Part shown: positions 1-8,358 of the stretch, one piece after another
Position numbering within the stretch: position 1 is the stretch's first letter
Layout: each line of letters begins with the position of its first letter
The notes under the pieces: generated by a model
What the model was told of the DNA's origin: nothing
Database searches by the model: none
Seen by the model: the letters and a program-made list of their open reading frames with translations, nothing else
Translations under genes and position numbers: made by a program
Assembly: GCA_038146805.1 (NCBI GenBank)
Contig: JAYQSH010000005.1
Coordinates: 744,001-808,000, forward strand
Reading direction: 5' to 3'
Source: CAIYXB01 sp038146805
GTDB taxonomy: Bacteria; Cyanobacteriota; Vampirovibrionia; LMEP-6097
Length of the DNA stretch: 64,000 nucleotides

Positions 1-698
1 TTGGTCCAAATGTTGTTATTGAAGCTGGTACTGTTATTCATGCAAGAGTTACTATTAATGCAAACTCTAAGCTTGGCAATTATTGCGTTATTCATAGTGG
101 TGTTGTCATTGAAGACCATACTGAAATTGGTGATAGGGTTGAGATTCATGCAAACGCTGTCATTGGTTCTGATGGATATAGTTATAGTACTCAAGATGCA
201 ACCAATTTAGAAAAAATGCAAAATGGTGATTTTAGTTTTAATATGGATCGTCAAATTCAGCACAAGGTTATTTCGAATGGTAATGTTGTCATTGAAAATG
301 ATGTTGAGATTGGTGCCAATACTTGTATTGATAGAGCAACTTTAGCGAGCACGAGAATTCAAGAAGGTACAAAGATTGATAATTTATGTCAAATTGCACA
401 TAATGTACAAATTGGTAAGGATTGTTTAATCATTGCACAGACCGGGATTGCAGGTAGCGCTGAGATCAAAGATCGAGTTACTATTGCTGGTAGCTGTGGT
501 ATTGGTGATGGAGTTACTATTAATAATGATGTAGTGGTTGGTGCTTTTAGTGCTGTCAATTCAGACCTTGACCCATTTTTGCCAGTTTTGGGTATACCAG
601 CTGTTCCATATGGTGAGTATATGAAACGTCATAGGTATTTAATGAAACTTCCTAAGATGGGAGAAGATATTAGAAAATTAAAATCTGCAAAAAAATAA
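1..698 (+). CDS. lpxD: UDP-3-O-acylglucosamine N-acyltransferase, C-terminal part
   Basis: The gene runs in from the left edge; its frame is open from base 3, so the N-terminus lies outside the window. About 230 residues remain. They are almost all left-handed beta-helix hexapeptide repeats (pattern [LIV]-G-x4), with the LpxD signatures VIGSDGYSY, EIGANTCIDRATL and QIAHNVQIG. The His of the last motif is the family's catalytic base. The C-terminal helix (MKRHRYLMKLPKMGEDIRKL) also fits LpxD. The enzyme N-acylates UDP-3-O-acyl-glucosamine in lipid A synthesis in the cytoplasm, so it implies an outer membrane with LPS. The gene converges on nuoA with only 13 bases between stops. Confidence 0.93.
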   Translation, partial: GPNVVIEAGTVIHARVTINANSKLGNYCVIHSGVVIEDHTEIGDRVEIHANAVIGSDGYSYSTQDATNLEKMQNGDFSFNMDRQIQHKVISNGNVVIENDVEIGANTCIDRATLASTRIQEGTKIDNLCQIAHNVQIGKDCLIIAQTGIAGSAEIKDRVTIAGSCGIGDGVTINNDVVVGAFSAVNSDLDPFLPVLGIPAVPYGEYMKRHRYLMKLPKMGEDIRKLKSAKK

Positions 699-711
699 TT
701 TGACTATAAAC

Positions 712-1089
712 TTAGTCTTGATTCCAATTGAGAGCACCTTTTTTCCAAGCGTATACTAAACCAAGAATTAAAATCGCAACAAAAATAAAGGCTTCGATAA
801 TAATAAAGCTTCTATTACCGGTTGCAACATTAAATAAATTTGCCCATGGCATTAAAAAAACAAATTCAACATCAAAAACAATAAAAATTATGGCAAAAAG
901 GTAGTATTTTATATCAAATTGCACCTGTGCACCCATTTCACTTGGCATACCACATTCGTATACTTCAGTTTTTTTGCCGCCGGGATTAAAAATGCCAAAT
1001 ACTCTTTGTATTACAGCACTTAGCCCAAGCAAAATTAGGCCGTTTACTAGTGCCACAAGCGAGATTAATCCAATTTGTCCAATTTCCAC
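712..1089 (-). CDS. nuoA: NADH-quinone oxidoreductase subunit A
   Basis: A 125-residue protein with three membrane helices (about 6-28, 62-82, 95-114). It carries the subunit A signature YECG (44-47) and FDIKYYLFA (58-66), followed by the acidic pair D73/E75 in helix 2. This is a membrane-arm subunit of complex I (NdhC in cyanobacterial naming) that helps shape the quinone channel. No other nuo gene is nearby, which is unusual because nuoA normally heads a nuo cluster. The ATG at 1089 gives full family length. It supports a respiratory or NDH-1 chain in this organism. Confidence 0.95.
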   Translation of the reverse strand: MEIGQIGLISLVALVNGLILLGLSAVIQRVFGIFNPGGKKTEVYECGMPSEMGAQVQFDIKYYLFAIIFIVFDVEFVFLMPWANLFNVATGNRSFIIIEAFIFVAILILGLVYAWKKGALNWNQD

Positions 1090-1169
1090 GTTATTATTGT
1101 ACTCTAATTTTTTAAAAAATTAATATACATTAATGCCAATTTCACAAGTTTTCAGGAAGCTTGACCGTC

Positions 1170-2042
1170 TTATCTTGCCGCTAGGCTTTTACGTTTTTGA
1201 TAAAGTTCAAGGGTATTTTTTAACAGCATTGCAACTGTCATTGGTCCGACTCCGCCCGGGACTGGTGTTATAAATTCAGCTTGATTTTTTGCTTCAGCAA
1301 ATTCAATATCACCAACTAGCTTTCTTTTGCCATCAACCTCTATTGCATTAATACCGACATCAATGACAACAGCCCCTTCTTTGATGAGCGAACCTTTAAT
1401 GAATTCTGCTTTGCCAATTGCCGCAATCACAATATCTGCATTTTTAATTTCCTTGTCAAGATTTTTTGTTTTGCTGTGTGCCATAACAACAGTGGCATTG
1501 GCATTGTTAAGTAATAGTGCAATTGGTTTACCAACTAAAGTGCTTCTACCAATAACAATTGCTTTTTTTCCTTGTATCTCGATTTGATAACGTTTTAAAA
1601 GTTCCATGCATCCTTTTGGTGTGCATGGTTCTATGGCATCTTTTGATTTACTCAGCAGTTTGCCTAGATTTGTTGTGGTCAGCCCATCAACATCTTTTGT
1701 TGCAGAAATTGCATCAATAATTTCTTGGGTATCAGCACTTAAGCTTGCAGGAAGAGGTAACTGTAATAAAATTCCATCAACCTTATCATCATTGTTATAG
1801 CTTTGAATAACCTCAATCAATTCTGCTTTTGTAATATCATGTGCAAGTTCAGATTTAAACGAATTGATACCTACTGTCGTGCAGGCTTTTTGTTTTGAGT
1901 TGACATAGTAATGACTAGCTGGATCGTCACCAACAATAATGACAGCAAGACCCGGTTTTCTCTCTGTAAAAGAAGAAATTTCAGCTGTTAATTCAGCTTT
2001 GATAGTTTCAGCAGTTGTTTTTCCGTCAATTAGTGTCACCAT
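1170..2042 (-). CDS. folD: Methylenetetrahydrofolate dehydrogenase / cyclohydrolase
   Basis: A 290-residue bifunctional FolD that interconverts 5,10-methylene-THF, methenyl-THF and 10-formyl-THF with NADP. Visible motifs are VGDDPASHYYVNSK with the catalytic Tyr46 and Lys50, QLPLP (94-98), the DVDG segment (117-120), the Rossmann signature GRSTLVGKP (165-173), and PVPGGVGPMTVAML near the C-terminus. Length matches the family. The ATG at 2042 puts the usual MVTLIDGK N-terminus in place. It lies 44 bases downstream of truA on the same strand and may share its transcript. The product supplies one-carbon units for purines, fMet and thymidylate. Confidence 0.96.
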   Translation of the reverse strand: MVTLIDGKTTAETIKAELTAEISSFTERKPGLAVIIVGDDPASHYYVNSKQKACTTVGINSFKSELAHDITKAELIEVIQSYNNDDKVDGILLQLPLPASLSADTQEIIDAISATKDVDGLTTTNLGKLLSKSKDAIEPCTPKGCMELLKRYQIEIQGKKAIVIGRSTLVGKPIALLLNNANATVVMAHSKTKNLDKEIKNADIVIAAIGKAEFIKGSLIKEGAVVIDVGINAIEVDGKRKLVGDIEFAEAKNQAEFITPVPGGVGPMTVAMLLKNTLELYQKRKSLAAR

Positions 2043-2086
2043 AATTTTGATTTTAGCACTTTTAAAAATAGACTAGCTCTAGCTTG

Positions 2087-2827
2087 TTAGTATTCAACCT
2101 TTACTAATGTAAGTCCAGCAGCTGGAGCTGTAAAGCATGCTGATTTATCATCAAGGGCATTGCCTTTGCCAATATAAATTAATTCACCTACCATGCGGCG
2201 CACCATGTTTCTTAAAAAACGATTTGCTTTGATATGAAATTTGAAACATATTTTTGACTCTTGTATTAATTGTGCTTGATAAACATTGCAAATAGTATTT
2301 TTTTCTTCATCATAGTTATTTTCTTCTTTGCTATAGCGAGAAAAATCTTGCTCCCCTAAAAAATATTGACAATGTGCTTGCATTTTTTCAAAATCTAATT
2401 TTTCTGTGAACCATGCAAGTGAATCTGTCCTAAGAACAGGTCTTTGTGCTCTTACAAAAATTTTATATAAATATTCTCTTGCCGTAGCATCAAAACGAGC
2501 ATTAAAATCATCATTAGCTTCTTCTATTTTGGTAATAGCCATATCCTCTGGTAGATTTGCATTGAGCATCAAGGAGATCGCAGAAAAATCTTTTTTAAAA
2601 AAATCTTCTAGACTTTCAGCAAATTTAAAATTGACAACCTGACCAATAGCATGCACTCCTTGGTCTGTTCTACCAGCAAAAGTCGTTTCTATTTTTGTTT
2701 TCAACAATTTTTCTAAAGTTTTTTCTAATTCACCTTGTACTGTTCGTAAAGCTTGAGCGGAATTTTGAATTTGTGAACCTGAAAAATCTTTTCCATTATA
2801 TTCAAGCAGAAATTTATAGTTAGGCAT
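2087..2827 (-). CDS. truA: tRNA pseudouridine(38-40) synthase
   Basis: A 246-residue TruA. The catalytic Asp55 sits in the signature AGRTDQGVHAIGQV, and the C-terminal half has the family motif NRFLRNMVRRMVG. The enzyme isomerises uridines 38, 39 and 40 in the anticodon arm of many tRNAs. The start ATG at 2827 lies one base from the stop of the upstream TrkA-type gene, so the two are almost certainly co-transcribed. Nothing looks truncated; the length is typical. Confidence 0.95.
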   Translation of the reverse strand: MPNYKFLLEYNGKDFSGSQIQNSAQALRTVQGELEKTLEKLLKTKIETTFAGRTDQGVHAIGQVVNFKFAESLEDFFKKDFSAISLMLNANLPEDMAITKIEEANDDFNARFDATAREYLYKIFVRAQRPVLRTDSLAWFTEKLDFEKMQAHCQYFLGEQDFSRYSKEENNYDEEKNTICNVYQAQLIQESKICFKFHIKANRFLRNMVRRMVGELIYIGKGNALDDKSACFTAPAAGLTLVKVEY

Positions 2828-2828
2828 T

Positions 2829-3512
2829 TTATTTAGCTATTTTTTCTCCAACTTCTTGAAAGCGATCGATATCCAGATGGTTTCCAATGACAAGTAAGTA
2901 ATCATCTGGTTGCAAGGTTGTTTGCGGCGTTAAAGTTAAACTAAAATCTCCACCTGCTCTGCGAATTGCCAAAATATTCAAACCATAGCTTGATCTAATA
3001 TTAGTTTCTGATAATGATTTGCCATGAAACTCTTTTGGTAGCATAACTTCAGCAATACTAATATCTTCACTTAAAGCAAATTCATCTAAAGTGTTAAGCC
3101 CAATGATTTGTTTTGCAAGGCTTCTACCCATTTCAGCTTCTGGGTAAACGATTTTTTCAACGCCAAGCTTATCTAAAATTTTTCCATGCATCTCTGTTGA
3201 GGCTTTAGCAATGATTTTTTTGACACCAAGTTCTCTTAAATTTGCGGTTACCAAAACACTATCTTCAATGCTCGAACCAATGGCAACAATCACAGCTGCG
3301 AATTTTTCAATCTCGATTTTTTTTAGGCTATTAGAGTCAGTTGCGTCTAATTGCATGGCATTATTAATCAGCTTGGCATCTATGACTGTTTGTACGGCAT
3401 CAATTGAATCGTCAACACCTAGAACATCGTGACCATTTTCATATAAAACTTTAGCTACATTTGATCCAAATCTGCCAAGTCCAATCACTAAAAAATTTTC
3501 TTTTTGTAACAT
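2829..3512 (-). CDS. Potassium uptake regulator, TrkA/KtrA type (RCK domains)
   Basis: About 227 residues: an RCK_N Rossmann domain with GLGRFG (residues 11-16) and the acidic NAD/ATP-binding strand end GVDD, then an RCK_C domain (about 140-225). Single-RCK proteins of this size are the cytoplasmic KtrA/TrkA gating subunits of K+ uptake systems. The membrane partner (KtrB/TrkH) is not in this window. I place the start at the ATG at 3512 because it follows an AAAAGG ribosome site about 8 bases upstream and sits just past the grpE stop. A start 36 bases further upstream would overlap grpE and lacks such a site. Operon with grpE and truA. Confidence 0.88.
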   Translation of the reverse strand: MLQKENFLVIGLGRFGSNVAKVLYENGHDVLGVDDSIDAVQTVIDAKLINNAMQLDATDSNSLKKIEIEKFAAVIVAIGSSIEDSVLVTANLRELGVKKIIAKASTEMHGKILDKLGVEKIVYPEAEMGRSLAKQIIGLNTLDEFALSEDISIAEVMLPKEFHGKSLSETNIRSSYGLNILAIRRAGGDFSLTLTPQTTLQPDDYLLVIGNHLDIDRFQEVGEKIAK

Positions 3513-3516
3513 CTTG

Positions 3517-4086
3517 CTAACCTTTTGTGCTGACAACAACTGTTGCAACTCTCAAAACTCTATCTTTTACTTTAAACCCTTTTTTGAGGACTTCTAATAT
3601 TGTACCCTCGTCTTTGTCATTATCCGGCATGCTACTAACAGCTTCATGTAACTCTGGATTAAATAAAATATTGGTTTCAATCTCTTCTAAACCAACGTTT
3701 TTCAAGCACATTAACAATTGTTCTTGTAACATATTGATGCTTTTGATAATTTCTTGAAAATCAGTATTTTCGTTAAGACTTTTTTTAGCAAAATCAAAAT
3801 TATCTAAGGCTGGTAATATACTTTCTAGTGTATTTATTGCAGCATATTTGTTGATATCTTGTTTCTCTCTATTAAAACGGTTAATCATGTTTTGTTGATC
3901 AGCCCAAAGTCTTTTGTATTGATCTTCTAGCTCAGCATATTTAGTTGCTAAATCATCTTCTGAGCTTTTTTCTTTTTGACTTTGCTTTTCCCACTCTTCA
4001 TTAACTTCTTGTTTTTGCGCATCAAGATTTTCTTCTTTGTTTGCATCGTGCAAGTCATTCAATTCTGATTCTGTGTTATTTTGCAT
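3517..4086 (-). CDS. grpE: Nucleotide exchange factor for DnaK
   Basis: 189 residues. The acidic, coiled-coil N-terminal half (to about residue 85) is followed by the conserved GrpE body, with NRFNREKQDINKYAA and, near the C-terminus, LKKGFKVKDRVLRVATVVVS. GrpE dimers release ADP from DnaK in the heat-shock folding cycle. No dnaK or dnaJ is adjacent, unlike the common hrcA-grpE-dnaK-dnaJ order. The stop lies 4 bases before the TrkA-type gene's start, and pyrK ends 21 bases upstream, so grpE sits in the middle of a run of same-strand genes. Confidence 0.94.
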   Translation of the reverse strand: MQNNTESELNDLHDANKEENLDAQKQEVNEEWEKQSQKEKSSEDDLATKYAELEDQYKRLWADQQNMINRFNREKQDINKYAAINTLESILPALDNFDFAKKSLNENTDFQEIIKSINMLQEQLLMCLKNVGLEEIETNILFNPELHEAVSSMPDNDKDEGTILEVLKKGFKVKDRVLRVATVVVSTKG

Positions 4087-4107
4087 ACTTTTAATTATAA
4101 CAAGGCT

Positions 4108-4878
4108 TTAAAGCTGAAGTTCATGTAGCTTAAATACAGGCCCTTCTTTACAGGCTCTAAGATAATTTTTATTAGGAAAATATTTAGGATTGGTCTTGCA
4201 AACGCAGGCAAGACAAGCACCAACACCGCAGCCCATCCTTTCTTCCATCGTTATGTAGGCGTTTTTTTCTTCAGGGATTATTTTTTGTAATGTATTGAAC
4301 ATGGCAGTTGGTCCACAAGAATATAAATAATCAAAATCTAAAGTCAATGTGTCAGTAACAAAGCCTTGGTGACCAATACTGCCATCAACACTTGCTATAA
4401 CTAGATCTCCGAGTTGTGCAAACTCTTTTGTATAAAAACTTTCTTCTTTATTTCTAAAGCCCAAAAAACTTTTTATTTTTGCACCTTTTGCTTTGAGTTC
4501 TTTAGCTAAGTAATAAAGTGGTGGAACACCGATGCCACCTCCAACTAAAAATATTTGTTCATTTTCTTTGACATTTAAATCATAGGCAACGCCAAGTGGT
4601 GCCAGCATGTTAATAAAGTCACCAGGCTTTTTTTCACTGATTAATTGAGTTCCAGCTCCTTCGACTCTATATAAAATAGTCAATTCAGTTTCATTGTCTG
4701 CAATATCGCAAATGCTCATTGGGCGTCTAAGTAAAGGGTGAATATTTTCAGAGCATTTCAGGTGTAAAAATTTGCCAGCTTGAAAAACATTCTTTTTGAA
4801 GTCACCAATTAATTTAAGCTCAAAAATATTTTTTGCAATTTCAATGTTTGATTTGATTTCGTAATCTTTGACAATCAT
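4108..4878 (-). CDS. pyrK: Dihydroorotate dehydrogenase electron transfer subunit
   Basis: 256 residues of the ferredoxin-reductase fold. The FAD-binding motif RRPMSI is at 51-56, the NAD-binding GGGIGVPPL at 113-121, and four cysteines (217, 222, 225, 243) form the C-x4-C-x2-C-xn-C cluster typical of PyrK [2Fe-2S]. PyrK passes electrons from the PyrD subunit to NAD+ in class 1B dihydroorotate dehydrogenase. No pyrD is in the window. The start codon overlaps the pyrB stop (ATGA), which signals translational coupling with the preceding pyrimidine gene. Confidence 0.92.
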   Translation of the reverse strand: MIVKDYEIKSNIEIAKNIFELKLIGDFKKNVFQAGKFLHLKCSENIHPLLRRPMSICDIADNETELTILYRVEGAGTQLISEKKPGDFINMLAPLGVAYDLNVKENEQIFLVGGGIGVPPLYYLAKELKAKGAKIKSFLGFRNKEESFYTKEFAQLGDLVIASVDGSIGHQGFVTDTLTLDFDYLYSCGPTAMFNTLQKIIPEEKNAYITMEERMGCGVGACLACVCKTNPKYFPNKNYLRACKEGPVFKLHELQL

Positions 4879-5810
4879 TCTTCTATAGCCCTTTCTAGGA
4901 GTGCCATTCTAATTGCAACTCCATTTCTTACTTGTTTGAAAATCATTGATTTTTTATCTTCAACTACATCACTATCGATTTCAATATCTCTATTAAAGGG
5001 TGCAGGATGCATAATAATTGCATTTTCTTGCATAGTTGAAAATCTTTCTTTTGTTAAACCATAAGCTTCAAAGTACTCATTTTTTCCAGAATCACTTGAC
5101 CAATCAAAATCACTTTTACGAGGGTGTCTTTCTCTTTGTACTCTAAGCATCATGACAACATCAGCATTGGCAATGGCATCATCAACATTTGTGACTTTGA
5201 CATTGTCTGTCATTAACATTGAATCTTTTTCTGGTAACAAAAATTCTGGTCCAGCAATAAATATTTCATTATTGTATTTTGTATGCGCGATGATATTTGA
5301 GTTGGCAACTCTAGAATATTTTATATCACCAATAATAGCTATTTTTAAATCTGTGATTCTTTGAAAATGTTGCTTGATAGTTAACAAATCTAATAAAGCT
5401 TGGGTGGGATGCTCATTTGCGCCTGCACCAGCATTGATGATGCTTAAATTAAGCATTGGTGTTACTTCGTGTAGAATATTTTCTTCTTTGGTTCTAATGA
5501 TGGCAACATTTACCCCCATAGATTCCAAGGTCTTTAAGGTGTCATACATTGACTCACCTTTTTGTGTACTTGATGTACTAGGCTCAAAATTTAAAATATG
5601 ATAACCAAGTTTTTTTGCGGCAACCTCAAAAGAAAACCTTGTTCTTGTACTAGATTCGAAAAATAAATTGCACACTAAAGGGTTATCAAGCTCTTTGATG
5701 TTTTTTGATACTCTAAAGTTTTTTTCTTGAGACCAAAATTCTCCTCTTTCTAAAATCGCATCAATTTTTTCTTTTTCAAGATCTTTAAGTAGAATTAAAC
5801 TCTTGCCCAT
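4875..5810 (-). CDS. pyrB: Aspartate carbamoyltransferase catalytic subunit
   Basis: 311 residues with every signature of the catalytic chain: the carbamoyl-phosphate loop FESSTRTRFSFE (51-62), the mobile-loop SSTQKGES containing Lys84, GAGANEHPTQALLDL (about 128-142), MLRVQRERH, and HPAPFNRDIEI near the C-terminus. It condenses carbamoyl phosphate with aspartate, the committed step of pyrimidine synthesis. No regulatory pyrI is adjacent. It overlaps pyrK by 4 bases and follows mnmA after 3 bases, so mnmA-pyrB-pyrK form one transcription unit. Confidence 0.96.
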   Translation of the reverse strand: MGKSLILLKDLEKEKIDAILERGEFWSQEKNFRVSKNIKELDNPLVCNLFFESSTRTRFSFEVAAKKLGYHILNFEPSTSSTQKGESMYDTLKTLESMGVNVAIIRTKEENILHEVTPMLNLSIINAGAGANEHPTQALLDLLTIKQHFQRITDLKIAIIGDIKYSRVANSNIIAHTKYNNEIFIAGPEFLLPEKDSMLMTDNVKVTNVDDAIANADVVMMLRVQRERHPRKSDFDWSSDSGKNEYFEAYGLTKERFSTMQENAIIMHPAPFNRDIEIDSDVVEDKKSMIFKQVRNGVAIRMALLERAIEE

Positions 5811-5813
5811 AAG

Positions 5814-6941
5814 TTAGCCTAAAAACTCTTTTGTATCCTCAATCCATGCGCCACCATAAACTTCTTGGAAGTTTTCTGGATCGTAAAAAACCAATGCCTG
5901 ACCGGGTGTAATTGCAGAAACGGGTTCTTGAAAATCAACTTGAACTCGATTGTCTTCAAGCATAGTTACTTTTGCTAAAGAAGGGTCTGAGTTATAGCGG
6001 ATTTTCACAAGTGATTGAAATTCTTTTGCTAAATTTTTACTGATAAAGTTTATGTTTTTACCAAAGGCTTGTTGCCCTTTTATATGATCTTTATTGCCAA
6101 CATAGACAGTGTTATTTTTTGAATCAATTTCTACTACATACAAAGGTTCTTTATGGGCAATACCAAGTCCTTTTCTTTGTCCATAGGTGTAATTGTAACT
6201 TCCTGTATGTTGACCTAATACTTCTTTGCTTTCAACATGAATAATGTCTCCATGCTTTTCGCCTAAAATTTTTGTTAGGTACTGAGAGTTAGTCATACCA
6301 TTGGTGACGAAACATATATCCTGAGATTCTGGCTTGTCGGCAACACAAAGCTGGGCCTTTTGAGCGATTTCTCTAATTTCATCTTTGTCTAAATCAGCTA
6401 AAGGAAAAACGGTCTTACTTAGCTGTTCATCTGTAAGTCCCCAGAGCATATAGCTTTGATCTTTATGTTCTTCTTTGGGTCTTAATAAAAGAAATTGCTC
6501 ATTTGATTTAGTCAATTTAGCGTAGTGTCCTGAGGCTAAGTGAGTTGCACCAAGTTTGTTTAGTGAATAACTTAGTAAAGAACCCCATTTAACATCGTTA
6601 TTGCAACTAATACAGGGAATTGGGGTTTCGCCTTTAGCGTAGGATTCATGAAATTCTTTGATGATGCCAGTTGCAAAATCTTGTCTTAAATCAATGGCAT
6701 GATGTTCAACACCAAGTTGGTCACAGACTTTGACCGCATCAATTAAACCATCATCGCAGCAACGTCCGCCACCAGAAATAATCCAAGCAGTAATTCCAAA
6801 AACATTATAGCCAGCTTCTTTTAATAAATACAAAGCAACAGAACTATCAACTCCGCCACTCATAGCAACAGCAATTTTTGCTGTTTTTTTATCGGGCAAA
6901 AAATTTTCTAGGTTATTCGAACTAGAAGCCAATTGCGTCAT
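5814..6941 (-). CDS. mnmA: tRNA-specific 2-thiouridylase
   Basis: 375 residues. A PP-loop SGGVDSS (28-34) activates U34 with ATP. The two catalytic cysteines are visible as C113 in CISCNNDVKW and C210 in ESQDICFVTNG. A CC pair at 61-62 with a further Cys at 73 is an added feature, not part of the catalytic set. The enzyme makes s2U34 in Lys, Glu and Gln tRNAs with sulfur from a cysteine desulfurase relay. It is the first gene of the minus-strand run mnmA-pyrB-pyrK-grpE-trkA-truA-folD, and is divergent from flgL across about 156 bases. Confidence 0.95.
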   Translation of the reverse strand: MTQLASSSNNLENFLPDKKTAKIAVAMSGGVDSSVALYLLKEAGYNVFGITAWIISGGGRCCDDGLIDAVKVCDQLGVEHHAIDLRQDFATGIIKEFHESYAKGETPIPCISCNNDVKWGSLLSYSLNKLGATHLASGHYAKLTKSNEQFLLLRPKEEHKDQSYMLWGLTDEQLSKTVFPLADLDKDEIREIAQKAQLCVADKPESQDICFVTNGMTNSQYLTKILGEKHGDIIHVESKEVLGQHTGSYNYTYGQRKGLGIAHKEPLYVVEIDSKNNTVYVGNKDHIKGQQAFGKNINFISKNLAKEFQSLVKIRYNSDPSLAKVTMLEDNRVQVDFQEPVSAITPGQALVFYDPENFQEVYGGAWIEDTKEFLG

Positions 6942-7097
6942 AGCTTATTACATTTTAACCTACAGATCCCCCGAATAGACCTCTTGAAGCTTGAAAATAG
7001 ATTAAATACTTTATAGAGCTTAAATAAACTCATGGGTCTAGCACTTATAGATACCTATATTTAAAGGAAATCTTTCTTTTTGTAGGAGGAATTAACT

Positions 7098-8348
7098 ATG
7101 ATGAACCTTGGACGTTTGAGCACTGGCCAAAAATATAATTTTTATAAGAATAATATTGTTCAAAATCAAGTTGATTTTTCTAAAAAAAGTTTACAAGTTA
7201 ATACAGGAAAAAGATATTTAAATAACTATAGTCAATATGGTGGCACTCGAGATTTATCAATTGTTAATAGTGAGCTTGGTGCTTTAGATCAAACAATTCA
7301 AAATACTTCTATCGCTTCAACAGAACTTGGCTTAGCAGAAACAGCTTTAAATAGTATGAAAGAATTATTAGATCAAGTGAAGTTAGATGCGCTACAAGGA
7401 TCTAACGATACTTACAGTCCAACTGAATTAAAAATCTTAGGTGAGCAATTAAGAAAGTTAGGCGAAAATATTTATTCGGTTTCAAATACAAAAATTGGTA
7501 ACAAATATATTTTTGGTGGTTTGCAATCTGACAAAAAAGTAGTTGATTATAAGAGTGGTGATTTATTTGATAATGCTCTTTATAAAGAAGGTCTAGCTGA
7601 ATTAGGTAATAGACAAATTGAAGGTTCACAATCAAGTGTAAGTTTACAAGATATCTTCAATCAAAATTCTCAATCTGCGCAAGTGCAAGGACAAGCTTTT
7701 GCAGTTCCTTTGGCAGCTGCTGCACAAATTAATTTAGTGGTTCATGATGGTGAAAGTGAAATTATTGTTGGCGATATTGATTTTGCTGTTGGTGATGATT
7801 TAGCAACTATTGTGACAAAAATAAATACTGCTTTTAACGATGCCGGTGGTTCAGGTACTATTGTTGAAGATGCAGGTGCCTTTTTAGCTTTTGATACTGC
7901 TGGTGTAACTGGTAATGTTGAAAATTCTGCAGCTATGATTGCTGTTTCTCAGGGTCTTACAAGTCCAGGCAGCTTAGCAGATTTAGGTTTAAATTCAAGT
8001 ACAAATTATGGAGTCAGTAAGGATTTAAGACAAACACTTGGCGAGCTTGATTCTGCATATTTCTCTGGAGATAATCAAAGACTTAGAAATTCTTTAGCAG
8101 ATATTGAAGCTAATATGGATAGATTAATTTCAACAATTACAGAAATTGGTAATTTGCAAAAACAATTTGATGAAGGTACAGAACGTCTTTCTGAAAAACA
8201 AGATTTAAAAGAGGTCGAGCAGGCTGATATAGTTCAAATTCCTGTTGCTGAAGCAATGCAAAATTTAAATGCTGCTCAGCAAGTTTATAGTTTAACTTTA
8301 CAGTTTAGTACAAGGGTAATGCAACAAAGTTTATTTGACTTTATTTAA
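7098..8348 (+). CDS. flgL: Flagellar hook-filament junction protein FlgL, paralogue 1
   Basis: 416 residues with flagellin-type D0/D1 helices at both ends. The N-terminal segment has SLQVNTGKRYLNNYSQYGG, and the middle has the FlgL signature KIGNKYIFGGLQSD (about 133-146). A central insertion (about 205-290) contains a Flagellin_IN-like motif centred on KINTAFNDAGG. FlgL sits between FlgK and the filament and is exported by the flagellar type III system. A strong AGGAGG site lies 8 bases before the ATG. It starts a plus-strand operon flgL-flgL2-flgK, the reverse of the usual flgK-flgL order. I saw no convincing sigma-28 promoter in the divergent gap upstream. Confidence 0.85.
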   Translation: MMNLGRLSTGQKYNFYKNNIVQNQVDFSKKSLQVNTGKRYLNNYSQYGGTRDLSIVNSELGALDQTIQNTSIASTELGLAETALNSMKELLDQVKLDALQGSNDTYSPTELKILGEQLRKLGENIYSVSNTKIGNKYIFGGLQSDKKVVDYKSGDLFDNALYKEGLAELGNRQIEGSQSSVSLQDIFNQNSQSAQVQGQAFAVPLAAAAQINLVVHDGESEIIVGDIDFAVGDDLATIVTKINTAFNDAGGSGTIVEDAGAFLAFDTAGVTGNVENSAAMIAVSQGLTSPGSLADLGLNSSTNYGVSKDLRQTLGELDSAYFSGDNQRLRNSLADIEANMDRLISTITEIGNLQKQFDEGTERLSEKQDLKEVEQADIVQIPVAEAMQNLNAAQQVYSLTLQFSTRVMQQSLFDFI

Positions 8349-8358
8349 GGAGTAGTTC

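Noticed and set aside
1..210. Open frame at the left edge
   Set aside because: It is a shadow in another frame of lpxD, whose hexapeptide frame is open from base 3.
6942..7097. Sigma-28 flagellar promoter upstream of flgL
   Set aside because: No good match to TAAA-N15-GCCGATAA was found; only weak sigma-70-like hexamers with poor spacing.
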